NCBI GenBank assembly: GCA_910574455.1
Contig: CAJSYZ010000011.1
Span: 124,001-188,000 of the forward strand
DNA length: 64,000 nucleotides
DNA from: Trichaptum fuscoviolaceum
Lineage: Eukaryota > Basidiomycota > Agaricomycetes > Hymenochaetales > Trichaptaceae
Direction: 5' to 3'
Below are positions 10,830 to 24,100 of the stretch, piece by piece. Under the pieces are notes generated by a model, which was given only the letters and a program-made list of their open reading frames with translations, had not been told where the DNA came from and ran no database searches. The stretch's first letter is position 1, and the number at the start of each line of letters is the position of its first letter. The translations under genes were made by a program, and so were the position numbers.

Positions 10830-13800
10830 GCGTCACCTTTCGACCACGTCTGAAAGTAACTGGGGCCAAGATAACCACAGGTCGAGGGACACTCAGAATA
10901 TCAACTTTGTCCAGGAAACATCTCATACTTTCCCTCTCACGCCTTTCGTGCATTTCGGAGTGAGACAGAGAAATTCTCCTGATGATCTCTTCCACGCTCG
11001 GCCTAGCGCTAGGGAGGGTCAGCAGTCCTGCATCAAATCCCACATTCGATCATTCAAACCTGCCGTACCTGGGCCCGGTCGAGGAGGCCGTCTACCGCGG
11101 ATGACGACCTCCATCAGAACATCGCCATCCCGAAGATGCGCAAATGGCATCTGCTCTGTGAATATCTGCGTAAAGTTACGGTCATCATGAGTTGCATAAC
11201 CGGACAGTCAGAGGCAATACCTCAAGACAAACTGATGCGAAGGCATACACATCTGTTTCAGGAGAGACGCTCGACACAATGACAGAGTCGGGATCCGCTG
11301 ATAGAGACCCAATAGAGGATCTAAACCGGCCGGAAACTAGGAGCTCGGGCGCCTGCCATCTCATTGAGCCCTTCCCGCCAAACGATGAGCTCGCGGAGGC
11401 GCTCGCTTGCGAATCAATGATCTTAGCAAGACCAAAGTCGCCAAGGCGGGGGTGACCATTCTTGTCAACAAATATGTTCGTCTGGCTTCCATATTAGAGC
11501 AGACCGTTTACAAATTATATCTTAGACGTACCCCGCGAAGGTCGCCATGGGCTACGGCCGGGTTAAGACCGTGTAGATACGAGAGACCAGATGCAACGCC
11601 CATGATCTTTTGCGATCAGTACGGCTTAGTAGGGGTATACACATAGGTCAAGCATACCATTTTGATCCTATTGCAAGTCGGATTTTCCTTTAGATACGTT
11701 AGAATGTGACCATTTTCCATCCAGGGTGATATCATAGCCAAGCGAGGCGCAAACTCGTCCAGGCACACTCCGTAGAAAGGCAGAATGTTAGGGTGATTGA
11801 ACTGTCGCCATATCATGGCTTCTTTACAGAACTCCTGAGTACCTCCGAGTCAGTCATCAGACGTCACAGAAATGAGAATAGATGCCTTGTGAATTTCTTC
11901 GCGCCGCAACTGATGGTCAAATATCCGGAGTACTTTCAGTGCTACCAGCCTGCCTCGCACGACTCCTTTCCATATATCCGCAAAGCCACCGCCAACAACA
12001 GGGTTCGTGCCAATGCGTTTCACAGCAGATAAAAAGATATATCGCGGTAAGAAACCGGTTCTCAGTACGATTCTCTTCAGTAGACGTTCGAATTGTCGGT
12101 GAGAAGCAACACGCTTGTCGATCATCTAAGAAAGCTCTCAGTATAGTCATGGTATATAACGGTACTGCGATGCGACCCACTGATTGTAAGACATCCATCA
12201 TAGTATCGACCTCATCTCTACAAAGGTTATATACGATATCGTCGACGTTATCCTTGTTGTTGACGATGATCAATAATTCCTTCTCCATGTCCTGAATATC
12301 GAATCTCATAGCATATCGAATGAGCTTCGACCACGCGGAGAAGCCGTGGTTGCCGTACTGCACTTCTGAACAAGCAAGTAATTCAATATGCGCGAGAAAA
12401 TGCGATAAAACGGATTTGATCTCCTTTAGCCTCGCAAACGACTGCAATGAATCCCAAGACATCCATTGGGAAACTCTATTCGAGAATGCAATGGAGTCTC
12501 TCTGTGTTTCCATCAGCTCCCCGCATCAACCTTTGGTTTGAGAGACTCACAAGCCGGCCGTCGTCTTGGCAAGGAAAGGGAACGGAAGTAAAGCTGATTC
12601 GATCCATTCTAAAGCTATAAGCATGAAATGGATGGAGAACTACGTTTGCACAGGATATTAAATAGTAGTCATACAAAACGTAGCAAAAGGAGGAAATGTA
12701 TTACCGGGTAAACCACTATTCTTTCAATGATTTGATCCAAGGGCCTGATCTCATCAATAGGAAATAACTCATCTTCTATAGAGCACAGCACTGCGTTTCT
12801 CCATGCCAGACTGAGTGCATAGTCATGGTGATCATGTAGAATAGGTGGCGTGCCTATTTCGTTGTACGGCGGAGGAGTCGGTAGGCTCTGAGTTTCTGAT
12901 AGCACAGGAGATGATGCCAGTGGATGAAAGCCATTTTCTTCCATGCTGACACCTGTGTTGGACTGCCGCTCAGCAATTTTCAACAGGATATTGCTATTAG
13001 GCCAATGAGTTACATACCTCGGAATGGGCTGCTCATCTCAAACCTACGGGAGAGGCCTCTCTCGCGAGGAAATTCTGAGTCGCATGACTGACGCTCAGAG
13101 TAAACCGAAGGTGACTCGACAGCAGCATCACTCGTTGTCCACGACCAGTGGTCCATCACCGTGACGCTCGTCATGTATCCGGAATTTAGAAAGACTGATT
13201 CACGGTGGGGCGCGCTTGTGGAATGGCACGTTGATTCACTGCTCGCGTACTCGACCTCGTAATCGAACGCATCCCCGTAGAATTCCGGAGACGATGCCGA
13301 AGAAAGGCAGTATGCGATCGAGTTCAAAGGTAACTCGGGTTGAGATCCTGCTTCTCTGGACGGAAGACATGTGTGAGGGTGCAGGACGTAGGTGGGGAAG
13401 GTACTACAATCAGAACAGACAGCTTACATGTCGTTAATTATGATCGAAGCCGATGAGTCCCCATCATGGAAACTGACACAGATGTCATACCAAAAGAGAA
13501 ATTACCAGAGTTCAAAACACATACCTTCCATCTTGTGCAGGCACACGGCGAGGTAGATTGATGACAGTATACCGGCGATTCCACCTGCGCAAAGTGGAAG
13601 AAACGCTGTCACGATTCGGTGGATTCGGCAGAGACTTGTTCCTCTGATGCACAAAACCTTTGGGGGAGCCTGTAGTCGATACGGGAGGAGAGGCTGTAGC
13701 GCGAGAAGTACCGAAGCCTCCATCCAGCAGAGCCTTCATGTTTCGAACAAGGGTACCCTTGCGACTTACACGAGCACGATCGTGATCATCTCTCGCTTCA

Positions 13801-13901
13801 GCGGTCGTAGACGAGGAAGTAACTTGCTTCTTGGTCTGAAAGAGCTTGTACATGTTTGCTTGGGGAGGCGGGACTACGACTGAAGGTCCCTTTTTATCCA
13901 C
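10830..13901 (-). CDS. TKL-like protein kinase with long N-terminal region, one frame break
   Basis: The N-terminal exons (13901 down to about 12520) are Ser/Pro-rich and low in complexity: MDKKGPSVVVPPPQ..., SSASSPEFYGDAFDYE, PTPPPYNEIG. A helical region follows. The kinase domain begins at PVVGGGFADIWKG (glycine loop), with VVRGRLVALKVL carrying the ATP-binding Lys. It continues with MIWRQFNHPNILPFYGV and SPWMENGHI, then the catalytic loop HGDLRG (His-Gly-Asp instead of His-Arg-Asp, usual in this group). After an intron come DFGLAK, MRWQAPEL, the TDVYAFASV segment and QMPFAHLRDGDV. At 11020-11021 the frame breaks: ...MWDLMQDC, then one base is missing (TGG to TG), and it resumes at TLPSARPSVEEIIRRI. 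All other exons join well through GT...AG introns. Exon boundaries in the N-terminal half are approximate. Cytosolic signalling role inferred from the family. Confidence 0.8.
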
Positions 13902-14249
13902 TGAGATAGACGCTCTGCCATGATGCTGTCAGTCAGTCGTCACGCAGTCCTACTAGTAGGCTGTGCCTAGTAAGCAGGGTGGATACAAGTTGCTACCGTA
14001 CAATATGATTCGTTGCCCTCTCGCCAAGCCGCAGCAGACAGATAGTCTATCACATCTTCTACTTGTCGGGTCTGTTGAAGGCGTCGTTCAGATCCCCGAG
14101 AACGACTTTTTTCTGGTTGCTTAGCCTATTTTCGCAAACAGTCAATCACAGCTCTTACAATAAGGAGTCCGGGAAAAACGTGCCCCGCCGTTGACTTCAA
14201 GTATTGCCATGAATGAGGGAATAACACAGAGGGGCATGAAGAAACTTTA
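13902..14249. other. Intergenic, 5' flank of the kinase gene
   Basis: A further small 5' exon may lie here: the minus-strand frame is open to a TGACAG acceptor-like site near 13930. Otherwise nothing is recognised. Confidence 0.35.
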
Positions 14250-14789
14250 CAGCCTGTAACATAAACCTTGACCCCCCCCCTAAAAATCGAAAGTTTTTTT
14301 TTCGCGCGTCACGTGCATCACGTGCTAAGCCAACCTGCCTGAAACGTTGCGCGCAGGCTGAGCACACACGCGTTCAGCACTTCAACTTCGTGCTCTGGCA
14401 ACGGATTCTATGTTTTTTTTCTTTTGCTATCTTGTATTTATCTATCTTTTGCTTGTGCTGAACCAGATGATACAAAAATGCTTTGCCAAGAACATCAAAA
14501 TCTCTATATCTGTGCGAAAATGTGTGATTTTTAGAGCAAAAAATGAATAATATCTTCCGGATTATTTTAACATATGTTTTCTGGCATTTTAAACCAGCTT
14601 CTAACCAGCTTCTAGCAACAGAAAGCTCCTCAAACCAAGCAACCATGCTCTAATTTCAAGGTGCCCAAAGGCTCAAACGTGTTTGAGCGTCGTCTGCGCG
14701 CACCAGAGGCCTATCACGTGACGCACGTGACGCGCGGAAAAAAACTTTCGATTTTGAGGGGGGGGGGTCAAGGTTTATGTTACAGGCTG
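14250..14789. mobile_element. 540-bp MITE with ~85-bp terminal inverted repeats and TA target duplication
   Basis: Both ends begin CAGCCTGTAACATAAACC, run through TTGAC, a run of nine to eleven C, then AATCGAAAG, a T-run, and CGCGCGTCACGTG with repeated CACGTG motifs. The two ends match in inverted orientation over about 85 bp with few differences. The flanking bases are TA on both sides (14248-14249 and 14790-14791), as for Tc1/mariner-type insertions. The interior has only a 90-codon open frame on the minus strand that looks fortuitous. It is non-autonomous, since there is no transposase. Confidence 0.85.
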
Positions 14790-15933
14790 TAACTTGAAGG
14801 TGACGTATCTTAGAGTCGTGGGAACACTACTACTACCAGACGACTCAGAGTACCCAACTTGAATCTAAAAAATCTCCAAAAATCTATGATAATTACTGGA
14901 CGACTTCCTGTAAGTTTAAAACCAGGGAACATCCAAAACCCTTCCCGAAAGCATTCAGGATGGTATTCTCTGAACCGTAAAGGGACAAAAGAATGTCGTC
15001 ACACCGAGAAGTCATCCGAGTCCACCAACTTATGAATGATCTGGCCAACTTGAATACCTGAGAGAGAAAAGGGAGACTCGGACATGTATGATAATAGACA
15101 TACCAGCTTCTCCCTAACGCCACTCCAACTCCAAGTCAAGCAGGAGCACTCAAACAGAAATGGTGATTTGGTCTTCACACACGTTCAACCGGTGCCCGGT
15201 GCCGGTGTCAAAAAAAATCTTGTTATTCAGAGAATAATAGTCAGGAAGTTAAGTCAAACGAGAGGATAATTACTACAAAGAGCTCGCAGGATAATTATAA
15301 AATGATAATAAGAAGAAAAAAAAACGAGCGGAACAGACCAGCAGAGGGGACGGAGAAGGACCGGGAAAGACAGAGAAACCAAACAAGGGAGAGCGAGCGA
15401 GCGTCGTTGAAAACCCTCCCCAAAAAAACAACTATTACGAGGAATAGATATATAGTTGCCGAAAGAACGATGGTGGCTTCAGTGAGTAAGAGACGACAGA
15501 CGGAGGGTTTTATATTAGACACAACAGAAAGGATAGACGAGCTTATCATGTACCAACGGAATAAAAAGAAAACAAAAGACTTGTATTGAATGCATAGAGA
15601 CTGAGAGTGGTATCCACACATTGGTATCAACTGGATTGACAAAGCATCTGGGATGGGAGGTAAAGAGATAAAGAAAAGCGGGAATGATAATAAAGAAGCG
15701 CGAGAGAATGAATAATGGAGGATCCATCGACAGCAGGCGGAGGGATTTGTATGATATGCAAACAGCACACTGAGTGAGGTGGGACGATCGATGATGGGTG
15801 GGGCAGTGAGGATCCAGATCCGGGAGCATAAAGCAAGACGAGCGCAAGACATGCATAATGTAGGTGTGTGTGCAGACACAGAGAGGCAAGGAAAGTCCGA
15901 ACAGTCCCAAAGAAAACCATGTATATACACCGC
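14790..15933. other. 3' flank of Msb1/Mug8 gene, purine-rich
   Basis: The plus strand from about 15290 to 15560 is strongly purine-rich (AAGA/GGGA-type words). The opposite strand gives a long open frame rich in Ser, Leu and Phe (15295-15930) that I read as low complexity in the 3' untranslated region, not a gene. Nothing else is recognised between 14790 and 15290. Confidence 0.45.
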
Positions 15934-18900
15934 TCACTCCTCCTCCTCGCCCTCCTCCAACACATTATGCAGCGGCGCGCCGTGGACGTAGCGCATCGGG
16001 CTCACGCGTCCGAGGTCCTCAGCGACAAACGGCGCCGGCCGCGGCGGGTTCAAGTCGCGCATCAGCTGTTCCTCGTCCACCTCTCCATCCCCGTCAAGAT
16101 CGTCCTCGTCATCCAAATCGAATCCCTGCGTCGGCATCGGGATGGACGACGGCGGGCCCGCGCCGGGGACGAGCGCGCTCGGCACTTTCTTAGCGGTGGT
16201 AGAGGTGGGGAGGTCGTTCTGGAGGGAAGACGAGCGCACAGGCAATCGAGAAGGCTTCGGCTGGAGCATCAGCGGCGCAGTCGGCGGTAACACGCTTCCA
16301 TCCCCCACGCTGGTATCCAGCGGCGCAAGCGGCAGCGCGCGCGTCGGCGTCACAGGCGTCACCCCAACCGGCGGCATCGTTCCCTGCTTCTCGCGTTCGC
16401 GATACATCTCAATGAGCTGCGCCGTCCTCCCCGTCGGTCCACTACCTCCACCTCCCACCCCCGCCGACAAGAGTGCAGGCAAGACCATCGAGTCCTTCTT
16501 CGCATGCTCGATCTCCCTATGGTACCCCGGGTTCGGGTTCGAATCCACGAACGCGGGCACCTCGATGTCGCCGTCCGGCAGCCTCTCCGCCGACCCAAGG
16601 GAGGGATTGTAGCTCGTCGACGGCTCGAAGTCGCCGTCCGAGTACATCGTGTTGCGCTCGTCCGAATACCCATGTCCGGCCGTCGCCTGCGTCTTCTGCG
16701 CCTCCAGCGCCGGCCGCCTATCCGGGTGCAGATCAAAGTATCCGCGCCCCTTCTTCTGCTGCAGCTCCCGCAGCGCAGGCGACAAGAACTTCTCATCATC
16801 ATCATCCTCATCCTCGTCGTCGTCCAAGCCAACGGCGGGCGGAGGCGGCTGCGGACTCGCACTCCGCGACCGGCCCTTTGCATTCAGCATCTCCGGAGTC
16901 AGCTCCCGCACCTCCACCTCGCGCGCGAGCTCCCTGCGCATGCGGCCCACCTCGTCCGTCTCGTCGTCCGTCGGCGGGCTCATCTGGCGCGCAGCCTGCA
17001 CCGCCGCCAGCGCGCGCTCGACCTCCTGGCTCGCCAGCTCCGGGTCCGAATGGCCGCTGCCCGTCCGTCCCAAGACACGCGCGGCGGCAGCGCCATTGCC
17101 ATTGCTGTTGTTATTACTGCGCACACGCGGCCTGAGCTCTGCATCCTGGCCCGTCATACGTTTCGCGCTGCTCGCCACCAATATATCAACCCACGCGTCG
17201 TCCCTATCCCTTCCTCTCCCCCCATTCCCATTCTTCCCGTTCCCATTCACGCCCCCATTGACCTCATCATCGCTATAGCTCGCCAGCCGCGTCTCAAAGT
17301 CCACCGTATCATACTCCGACGGGATCATATGCCTGTTCTCTCGCCCGACCGGAAACCGAAACCGACTCTTCTTCGCCGTGCCCGTCCCACCCGCGGGCGA
17401 CGCAGGCGACATCGGCGGCGCGTCCGGCTTAGCCACTGAGATCGTAGGCGGCGCGCCGGACACCGCGTTCACGTTTGGGGAGCTGCGATTCGCCACTATC
17501 GGGCCCTGAATCCCGCGGTCCTTCACCGGGGTCGCCAAGGGCTGCCCCACCGCCGCCGCCGCCGCCGCCGGAGGGACCTGCGCACTCGTCGAGGCCGCTG
17601 CCCTCGCCGCCCCATCCAGCGTGATGACCTTCGTCACCGCACCCCCGCCCAGCAGCATGCGCTCGAACTCCGCCTCCCGCATGCCCATCCCCAAACTCGA
17701 CCCCGCCCTTGGACTCGGCGTCGCGCCGATCGTGTACGGCTTCCCGTTCAGCGTCGCCGCCTGCTTCCACTGCTTCCCGCCCTTGTTCTTCCCGGGCGAC
17801 AGCAGGCTCGGCAGGCGCGTGCGCAGCTTCGGCTTGTTCCCCTGCTGCATGAGCGCTTGCCTGTACTCCGCCGGCACGAATTCTTCGAAGAGGACGAGTG
17901 TCGACGCTGTACGGGGATCTGGAGTGGGGTTCTTCGCGTCGCTCGTCGCTCGTAGGATCGCCTGCGCCTGCACAGCTTGCTCGCCGCTCGTCGGCAGACT
18001 CTTGAACTCAACCTACATTTCGTCCATCAGCTTCTTCTCCTACTCTTCAAATATCCTTTCAAAAAAAGAAAAAGCACCCACCAGCGCCCAATTACACTCC
18101 CTAAACGAGTTGTCATTCCTATCCATCCACCCACCATACACCAGGTCGCAAAACACATCGAGGAAGCCCTCCTCCAGGACCTCCTCCCTGCCGTCGACAA
18201 CCGGCTGCGTATCCCAGCCAAATGGCGGAAGCTTATTCTGTTGTTTCTTCAGCTTGCGGTGCAGGTCCTTGCTCGCATCAGGCCATTGCTGGATCGTCGA
18301 TTCCAGAGGTGGGGCGAACTGGAGCGTCGTAGATAAAGACGAGTCTGTGCGCGTGAACCCCGCTGCGGAGAAGTCTGCCCAAGTCAGCGTCGTGCGTTTG
18401 GTATTCCGCTCCTACCCATAATAAGCAGCGAATACGCGAACAAGAGGACATTTTAGTCAGGAATTTCCGACATTCACAACCAGAACACTCACCGCCTTCG
18501 CACTCTCATTCAAGTCAAACTGCAGCTTGCTCTGCGTCTGTCCATCGTCCCCAAACCCAAGCGTCTCAAATTCACCCCACCGCATATCCGTCAGGCTCCT
18601 GAACTTGCTCTCCTCCGTCTGTCCACCCAGTCCACCCAAGCCCAGGCCCCTCCCGCCCAACCCGACACCCAGCTCGAAATCCTCCCACATCGAGCTCGCC
18701 TTCGTGCTGTTCGTCGACGAGGACATCGACGAGCTCGGCGTCGACAGCGCCGACGCGGACGACGCGACGAGCCCCGTCTGCGGGACGAACGACGGCGGGA
18801 GGTCCATCCGCTTCCTGAACCCATCGCTATACCTCGGCTCCAAACGGTCCCCGCCCTTCCGTACCTCCGGCGCGATGCGGCCCCAGTCCCTGCTCTGCCT

Positions 18901-20726
18901 GACGCCCGCGCCGTCGGGGCCCTTCGCCCAGCCCGCGCACGTGCGGACGAGGTCCGGGGTGTACATGCGCACGTTCCGTCTTACGCTGAGCGCGCGGACG
19001 ACCTTGACGCCGGTGCGCTGGCGCTCGAACGCCTCGAGCGCGGGCAGCGCCTGCGGGTAGCCGCTGACCCACGACACGAGCCGGCGCGGCGGCGGCGAGG
19101 ACGGCGACGCGGACGCGATCTGGAAGCGCACGAACGCGAGGAGGAGGTGCTCGGACGCGTTGCACGCGCGCAGGTACGCGGCGTACGTGGCGTGGAAGCT
19201 GTCGGGCACGCTCGCGCCGGTCGCGCTGCTGGGCGTCCCGAGGCCGAAGAGGAGGGGCCCGAAGAGCTGCGCGAGCGTTGGGGGCGTGAGGCCGTTGGAG
19301 GTGCTGTTCGCGAGCAAGCGGGTGAGGAGCGTGAGGAGGGTTAATGCCAGGGACCGGATCTGCTGGGGGATCAGCTGCAGGAAGGCTGTGAAACTCGATT
19401 TGTCGTAGTTCGACTCTATGGGATGAACAGACGAGCGATTAAAACGCTGATAGCGCACAAGGTAGCCAGTTAACACGCACCTCTTTCTGTTCTCCGCCAC
19501 TCGAGATATTTGTCCCATGCAAAGAGACCTCGGCACTCGACTCCCGCCTCTACTCGCGCTATACGAGCAAGGCCCCAGCGAAGGGCCATGCCGAGATCAT
19601 GCGGGCCCGCGAACGTCGCTTCCTCAAGCACGTCGGGCGCGCGCACTCCCGGCGTCAGTGGCGGCGCAAGAGCAGGGTTCACCGCAGACAGGAACGCAGA
19701 AATCAGTCGCCGTACGTTCGCGGTGTTGATGTCGAGCGCCGAGTTGCAGAATAGGAACGGTGTCGTCAAGCCTATAAGATTTTTATGATATTTTTTTTTG
19801 TGTGTTTGCAAATGGAAGTCAGCGGATCAGGTATCGAGAATGGCTGTGGGAACGGTGAGAGACATGAAGAAGAGAAGCAGAAACCGGGAGGCGAAGCGAG
19901 CACGGAGGAAAGAAGCCTGCGCCTGTTTCTCAGAGGTTCAAGGGCATTTTAAAGCAACTTTCGGACGGCATGAAAAAAATATGAGAATAAATCGTGGCCC
20001 AAGCAGATGCCAGCGATAATTGCAGATGAAAGCTGATTGCGGCTCTGCATACACCATCAGAGCGCAATCTGCGTCTACCTATCATCGCCGAGTGGTCGGA
20101 TATGAAGAGCCATGGAAATTTTAGGTTACACAAAAACAGTGAGGGACGAAACCGAGTAAGACATCGCTTCACTGAGGATGAAGCAATTCACAATAGACCA
20201 AGTGCGTGTAGAACGACAGTCCCCAGCTCGCCGACGAGACAGCAAAGAATAAAAAAAAAATCGACAGCTCACCTCTTCGGCCCAGCTCATCAGCTAGCAC
20301 CTCCACGAGCCTCGTCGCGTCCTCCACGCCCAGCACGACATTCACGCCGTGGCTCAGATACCCATACGGCTGTCCGGCGTCGCGCTCGGGGTCGGGCGGC
20401 TCCGTGCTCGCGAGGCCCGTGGGCAAGAAGCCGTCCTGGAGGCCATACGCCGCAGCGTTCGGGTCGAGCAGCGCAGAGTCGAACGAGGTGTCGCCACGGC
20501 CACGGTCTCTGTCTCTCTCTCTGTCTCGCCTCCCGCCTGTCATCGTGTTGTATTGGCGGTCCTTCGATGGTGTTGGCGGCGGCAGCTGGTGGGCGGCGCC
20601 TCCACCGCCACGGCTGCGCACACGCCCGAACTCGTCTGTCCCGCCTGCGCCTCCTGCATCGCTCGACGGCGCCTTGGGGAGGTTCTTGGAGGATGTCGTG
20701 CGCGCACGCGTGAATATGCTATGCAT
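15934..20726 (-). CDS. Msb1/Mug8-domain protein (RhoGAP-like, cell polarity), five exons
   Basis: Exons (5' to 3'): 20726-20273, 19771-19481, 19415-18493, 18411-18082, 18012-15934. Total 4077 nt, 1358 residues, in frame throughout. The N-terminus is MHSIFTRARTTSSKNLP. After a disordered stretch the Msb1/Mug8 domain begins at GYLSHGVNVVLGVEDATRLV, continues across intron 1 to GLTTPFLFCNSALD and LRWGLARIARVEAG, and through exon 3 (LTPPTLAQLFGPLLFGLG). Exon 4 has FLDVFCDLVYGGWMDRN and joins WAL to VEFKSLP. The last exon is a long disordered tail with Ala, Asn-Gly, Pro and acidic runs, ending DDEDEDDD-like tracts and EEGEEEE. In yeasts Msb1 acts with Cdc42/Rho1 in polarity and cell-wall integrity; that role is inferred here. 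Intron 1 (501 nt) is unusually long. Confidence 0.85.
19772..20272 (-). other. Unusually long (501-nt) intron 1 of the Msb1/Mug8 gene
   Basis: The donor is GTGAGC directly after the codons for LGRRG and the acceptor is CTTATAG before LTTPFLF. The other introns of this gene are 65-81 nt. No gene, repeat or structured RNA is recognised inside. Confidence 0.7.
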
Positions 20727-21180
20727 CCGTCTTTCCTCTCGAGCGCTTTTAGTTTCGTTCTTCGTTCGTCTTCAGTCTTGTCTGGTTGTCTGCTGTGCAG
20801 GATTGTGTTGTTTTCGCTGATTCGCTCAAGCTCAGGGTGTTTGCTCTTCTGTACCTCTACTAGTGATAAGTTTTTCGCTGCTGCTTGCTGGTGGTGGTGG
20901 ATGAAGAGTGGCGGTGGTAGGTGGGAAGGAAGAGAAAGAAAGGAGGGGATGTCGCCTGGACGTCGGTTGGAGTGCTTGAAGAAGAAAGTGAAAGAGAGGA
21001 GAAGGTCAAGAGATATTCTGGACGTCGTCGAGCACGGCGGCGACGGGGAGGAGGGGCGAACAACAGGAAAACCGCGCGAACTATTAGTCTCCCTCAGCCT
21101 AAGCCAATTCCTGTCCTCTTTTGCGTCCGTGCCTGGAGATAATCACAACCGAAGTCTGACCCTAATATACTTTCTATAGA
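20727..21180. promoter_or_regulatory. Probable promoter/5' UTR of the Msb1/Mug8 gene
   Basis: Read on the minus strand this interval has CT-rich tracts (plus strand GA-rich at 20925-21010), typical of basidiomycete promoters and leaders. No TATA box is certain. The assignment rests on position and composition only. Confidence 0.35.
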
Positions 21181-24100
21181 GATACAGAGTTTAATGACTG
21201 ATGGGATCTATCCGGATCCGCAATAATTCGCATCTCGAAGCTCAGAGGCGAAGAAGCTTCAGAGTTCTATCGCGCATAAGCTTATGTATTATCCTTACTC
21301 TACAGATTGCACCTTCGCTGAAGTGTAAGGCTCTGGCAAGCTACACTTGTTGACTTACAATAGAGTCTGAATTGGGTATATTCGGGGCAATCAATTCCCG
21401 TAGCCATACCAACAGGTCCAAATCGAGTCATTATGCCATTGTCCTTTCAAGTTCTAAAGTTGCCGACGTCACGAATGATCGACACTGGAAAGTAATAGTG
21501 AAGCGTACATGCCGAGGAATATATGAACGCCTGTATAGACGCATCTCATTATTATGCATTATAGAGATAAATGCGTTCTACCACGAAAGAAAGGAAGATA
21601 TGAAGGTTGGAACCCACCTTCAACTCACAAGAAACATCGATTCAAGTGGGCGGGAGGTTTTGCAAATTAAAATTTGCTCCTACGCGCCCACCCTCCCGAC
21701 GACTGACGACTGACGACCGACACGAAGAATCAAATACACATGATATCTACACCGGCCCTCATGACAGTAAAACAGTAAAACAAAACAAAATCAGCATAAA
21801 ACGACACTCATAAATTACATGAATATGTCACACCGTCATCTCGAAGAAAATTCTGCAGGATCACCTCGTGGTGATGGGCCATCAGACGCCAGTGCATATG
21901 AAGCTCGGATTGAATGGTGTTTGGGAGTGATCGGACTCGGACACGGACACGTTGTTCGGGCGCTGCATGGCATGCGTCATCGTTTCTTCGTCCGAGTCCT
22001 CTGGTTTCGACTCTCGAGATGTTTGAGCACCGGGAGGAAGGCCCGGTGGGTAGCAGTGATCATTAATTACAGAATATACCCGCGTCACTACGGTCATGAT
22101 CGCTCTTTACTTGGGTCTTCAACTGCTACTATAGGCGAAAGCGCCGTGTAGAGGATGCACGAAGCGTACTTCTACTCGCGTCCGGCCCTCGCACTTCTTA
22201 TGAAGGTACAGCGGACTCTCTCAGGCCTGTAAACATGCCAATGAGCATCAATGAGCATATTGAGGGAGCCGAAACTGCGAACTTGACATTGACGTCATCG
22301 TCATTCGACACAAAACCCGAGTAGCGCACACTCGTACTCTCGTACTACCCGGCACCACACAATCCGTAAACCATGATCATGAATTACTCAACGTCGACGT
22401 CAAAAGCTAAAACGCACCAGGCGTTCAACTGTCAACATAAGCTCGGTGACAGATGCCGCATGATGCATGATGTATGATGCTTTATGTCCTGCCGATGACT
22501 GTCTGTTTGTCTTATGGTGGCCACTGACGTCTATGGTAAAACGCACCGTTCAGAGACGAAGTTGAGTGCACGCCAGTACTGACACCTAATATAAGGACTT
22601 AAACAATCCTCGACTGACAGACAGCATAATGATCAGTGAAATGTCGAGATGTTTCCGAGGATCAAAGCCCGATCGCCGGTAGCACTGGCAATGCCGGTTC
22701 CGGATCAAAGCATTCCCGGCACTTGAGGCTGCCGGAAACATCCGATTGGCCTGGAATCTCAATACGTCGCTTCTCGGCACGATAAATGAGTCTTCCGATA
22801 CATTTAAACAGCCTATGCATCTCATTGAATAACTCACTCAATTCATATATGCAAATGTACATAGTCGACTCTGTACGTAACACTGATTCGTACCTTATAC
22901 AAAGCCTAAACCTATGTAGTTGCAACTCCGACGATTACATAGATAGGAGAGCATAGGACTCCTGAGGCTAGCGGCGATGCCCTGCAAATACATATCAATC
23001 TGGCCTACATCTGTCTCGCTCTCCCTTTCCACAATCTTCCATCAAGGCAGCTATACCCTCTTTACATACAGTATAAGTAATCTCATCATCGCGATTTCTC
23101 TTCATCGACACCCCGGATTCTCTATCCATCCATCGTCGACAATCAGCAATCAGTACATCACCCAAAACCGCGTACCTCGCTCGCAACCTCTCACATCCAT
23201 TCCAAACCTTCCACAGTGGGCAAACACGGTGACTGGCCAGCCCGGGGAGCCAGAATCTAAAGCTAATTGAGTCTTATCACTCGCAAGACCCCACTTTTTT
23301 CCTCGCAGTAGCCAGTACTTTATTGCCTCCTCCTTCAAAACTATGCTTCTTGCATCCATCCACGAACTCTACTCAAAACTCCAAATCGCGCTTCTTACGC
23401 TTCTTAAACGCCGAAATCTTCATGTTGCTATAAACATAAACATACACCTACATGTACATATGTACACATGAGCTTAACGAATCAAGCTTCAATCTTCAAT
23501 CAGCGGGTCCGGACCTACTTAACGCCAGCTTCTCAAACACCATAGTCTGCATATCACGAAGCTCATTAAAATACGCATAAGCTTAACGAAACAAACCTAA
23601 ATCAGCGCGCTCGGACCTGCACAAACTCCAGAAAGTACAAACCAGCAAAAGATAACATAAATACATACTAACCGGGGAACACGCAGCGCTACCCTTCCCA
23701 CCCCCATAGCTTCTCTTCTCACTTCATCTCCACGGCACCGTCAACCTTTCGCGGACGATCCTCCGTATCAGCATATTAATATGCATACGAAGCTCAATAG
23801 AGTTCACTAGAGAAGCGATCGGGATCGCCGCACCCAATCCCAAGTCACGTCCCAGTGCGCGGGTCTCCGAATCCAAGTCCGTGTATCATAAAAATATATA
23901 CAAAACCTTCATGCGAAGAACCAAGAGTCCGAGACGCACCCCAAACTCAACTGTAGACCCTCCTTGACTTCTCTCAACACACGCTAGATACGACGCACCG
24001 GACGCCAGGCGGCAGATGACTTGTGTTCTCCCGAGTCACTGTTCGGAGACTGCCCAAAATGTGTCCATAATCCATGTATCTCGGGACCAAGGGACCAAGG

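Noticed and set aside
15295..15930. 211-codon minus-strand open frame rich in Ser, Leu and Phe
   Set aside because: It arises from a pyrimidine-rich 3' untranslated stretch; no domain and biased composition.
16359..17439. Long Arg-rich or Pro-rich frames on both strands inside the Msb1/Mug8 last exon
   Set aside because: They are shadows caused by the GC-rich, low-complexity coding sequence of the real gene.
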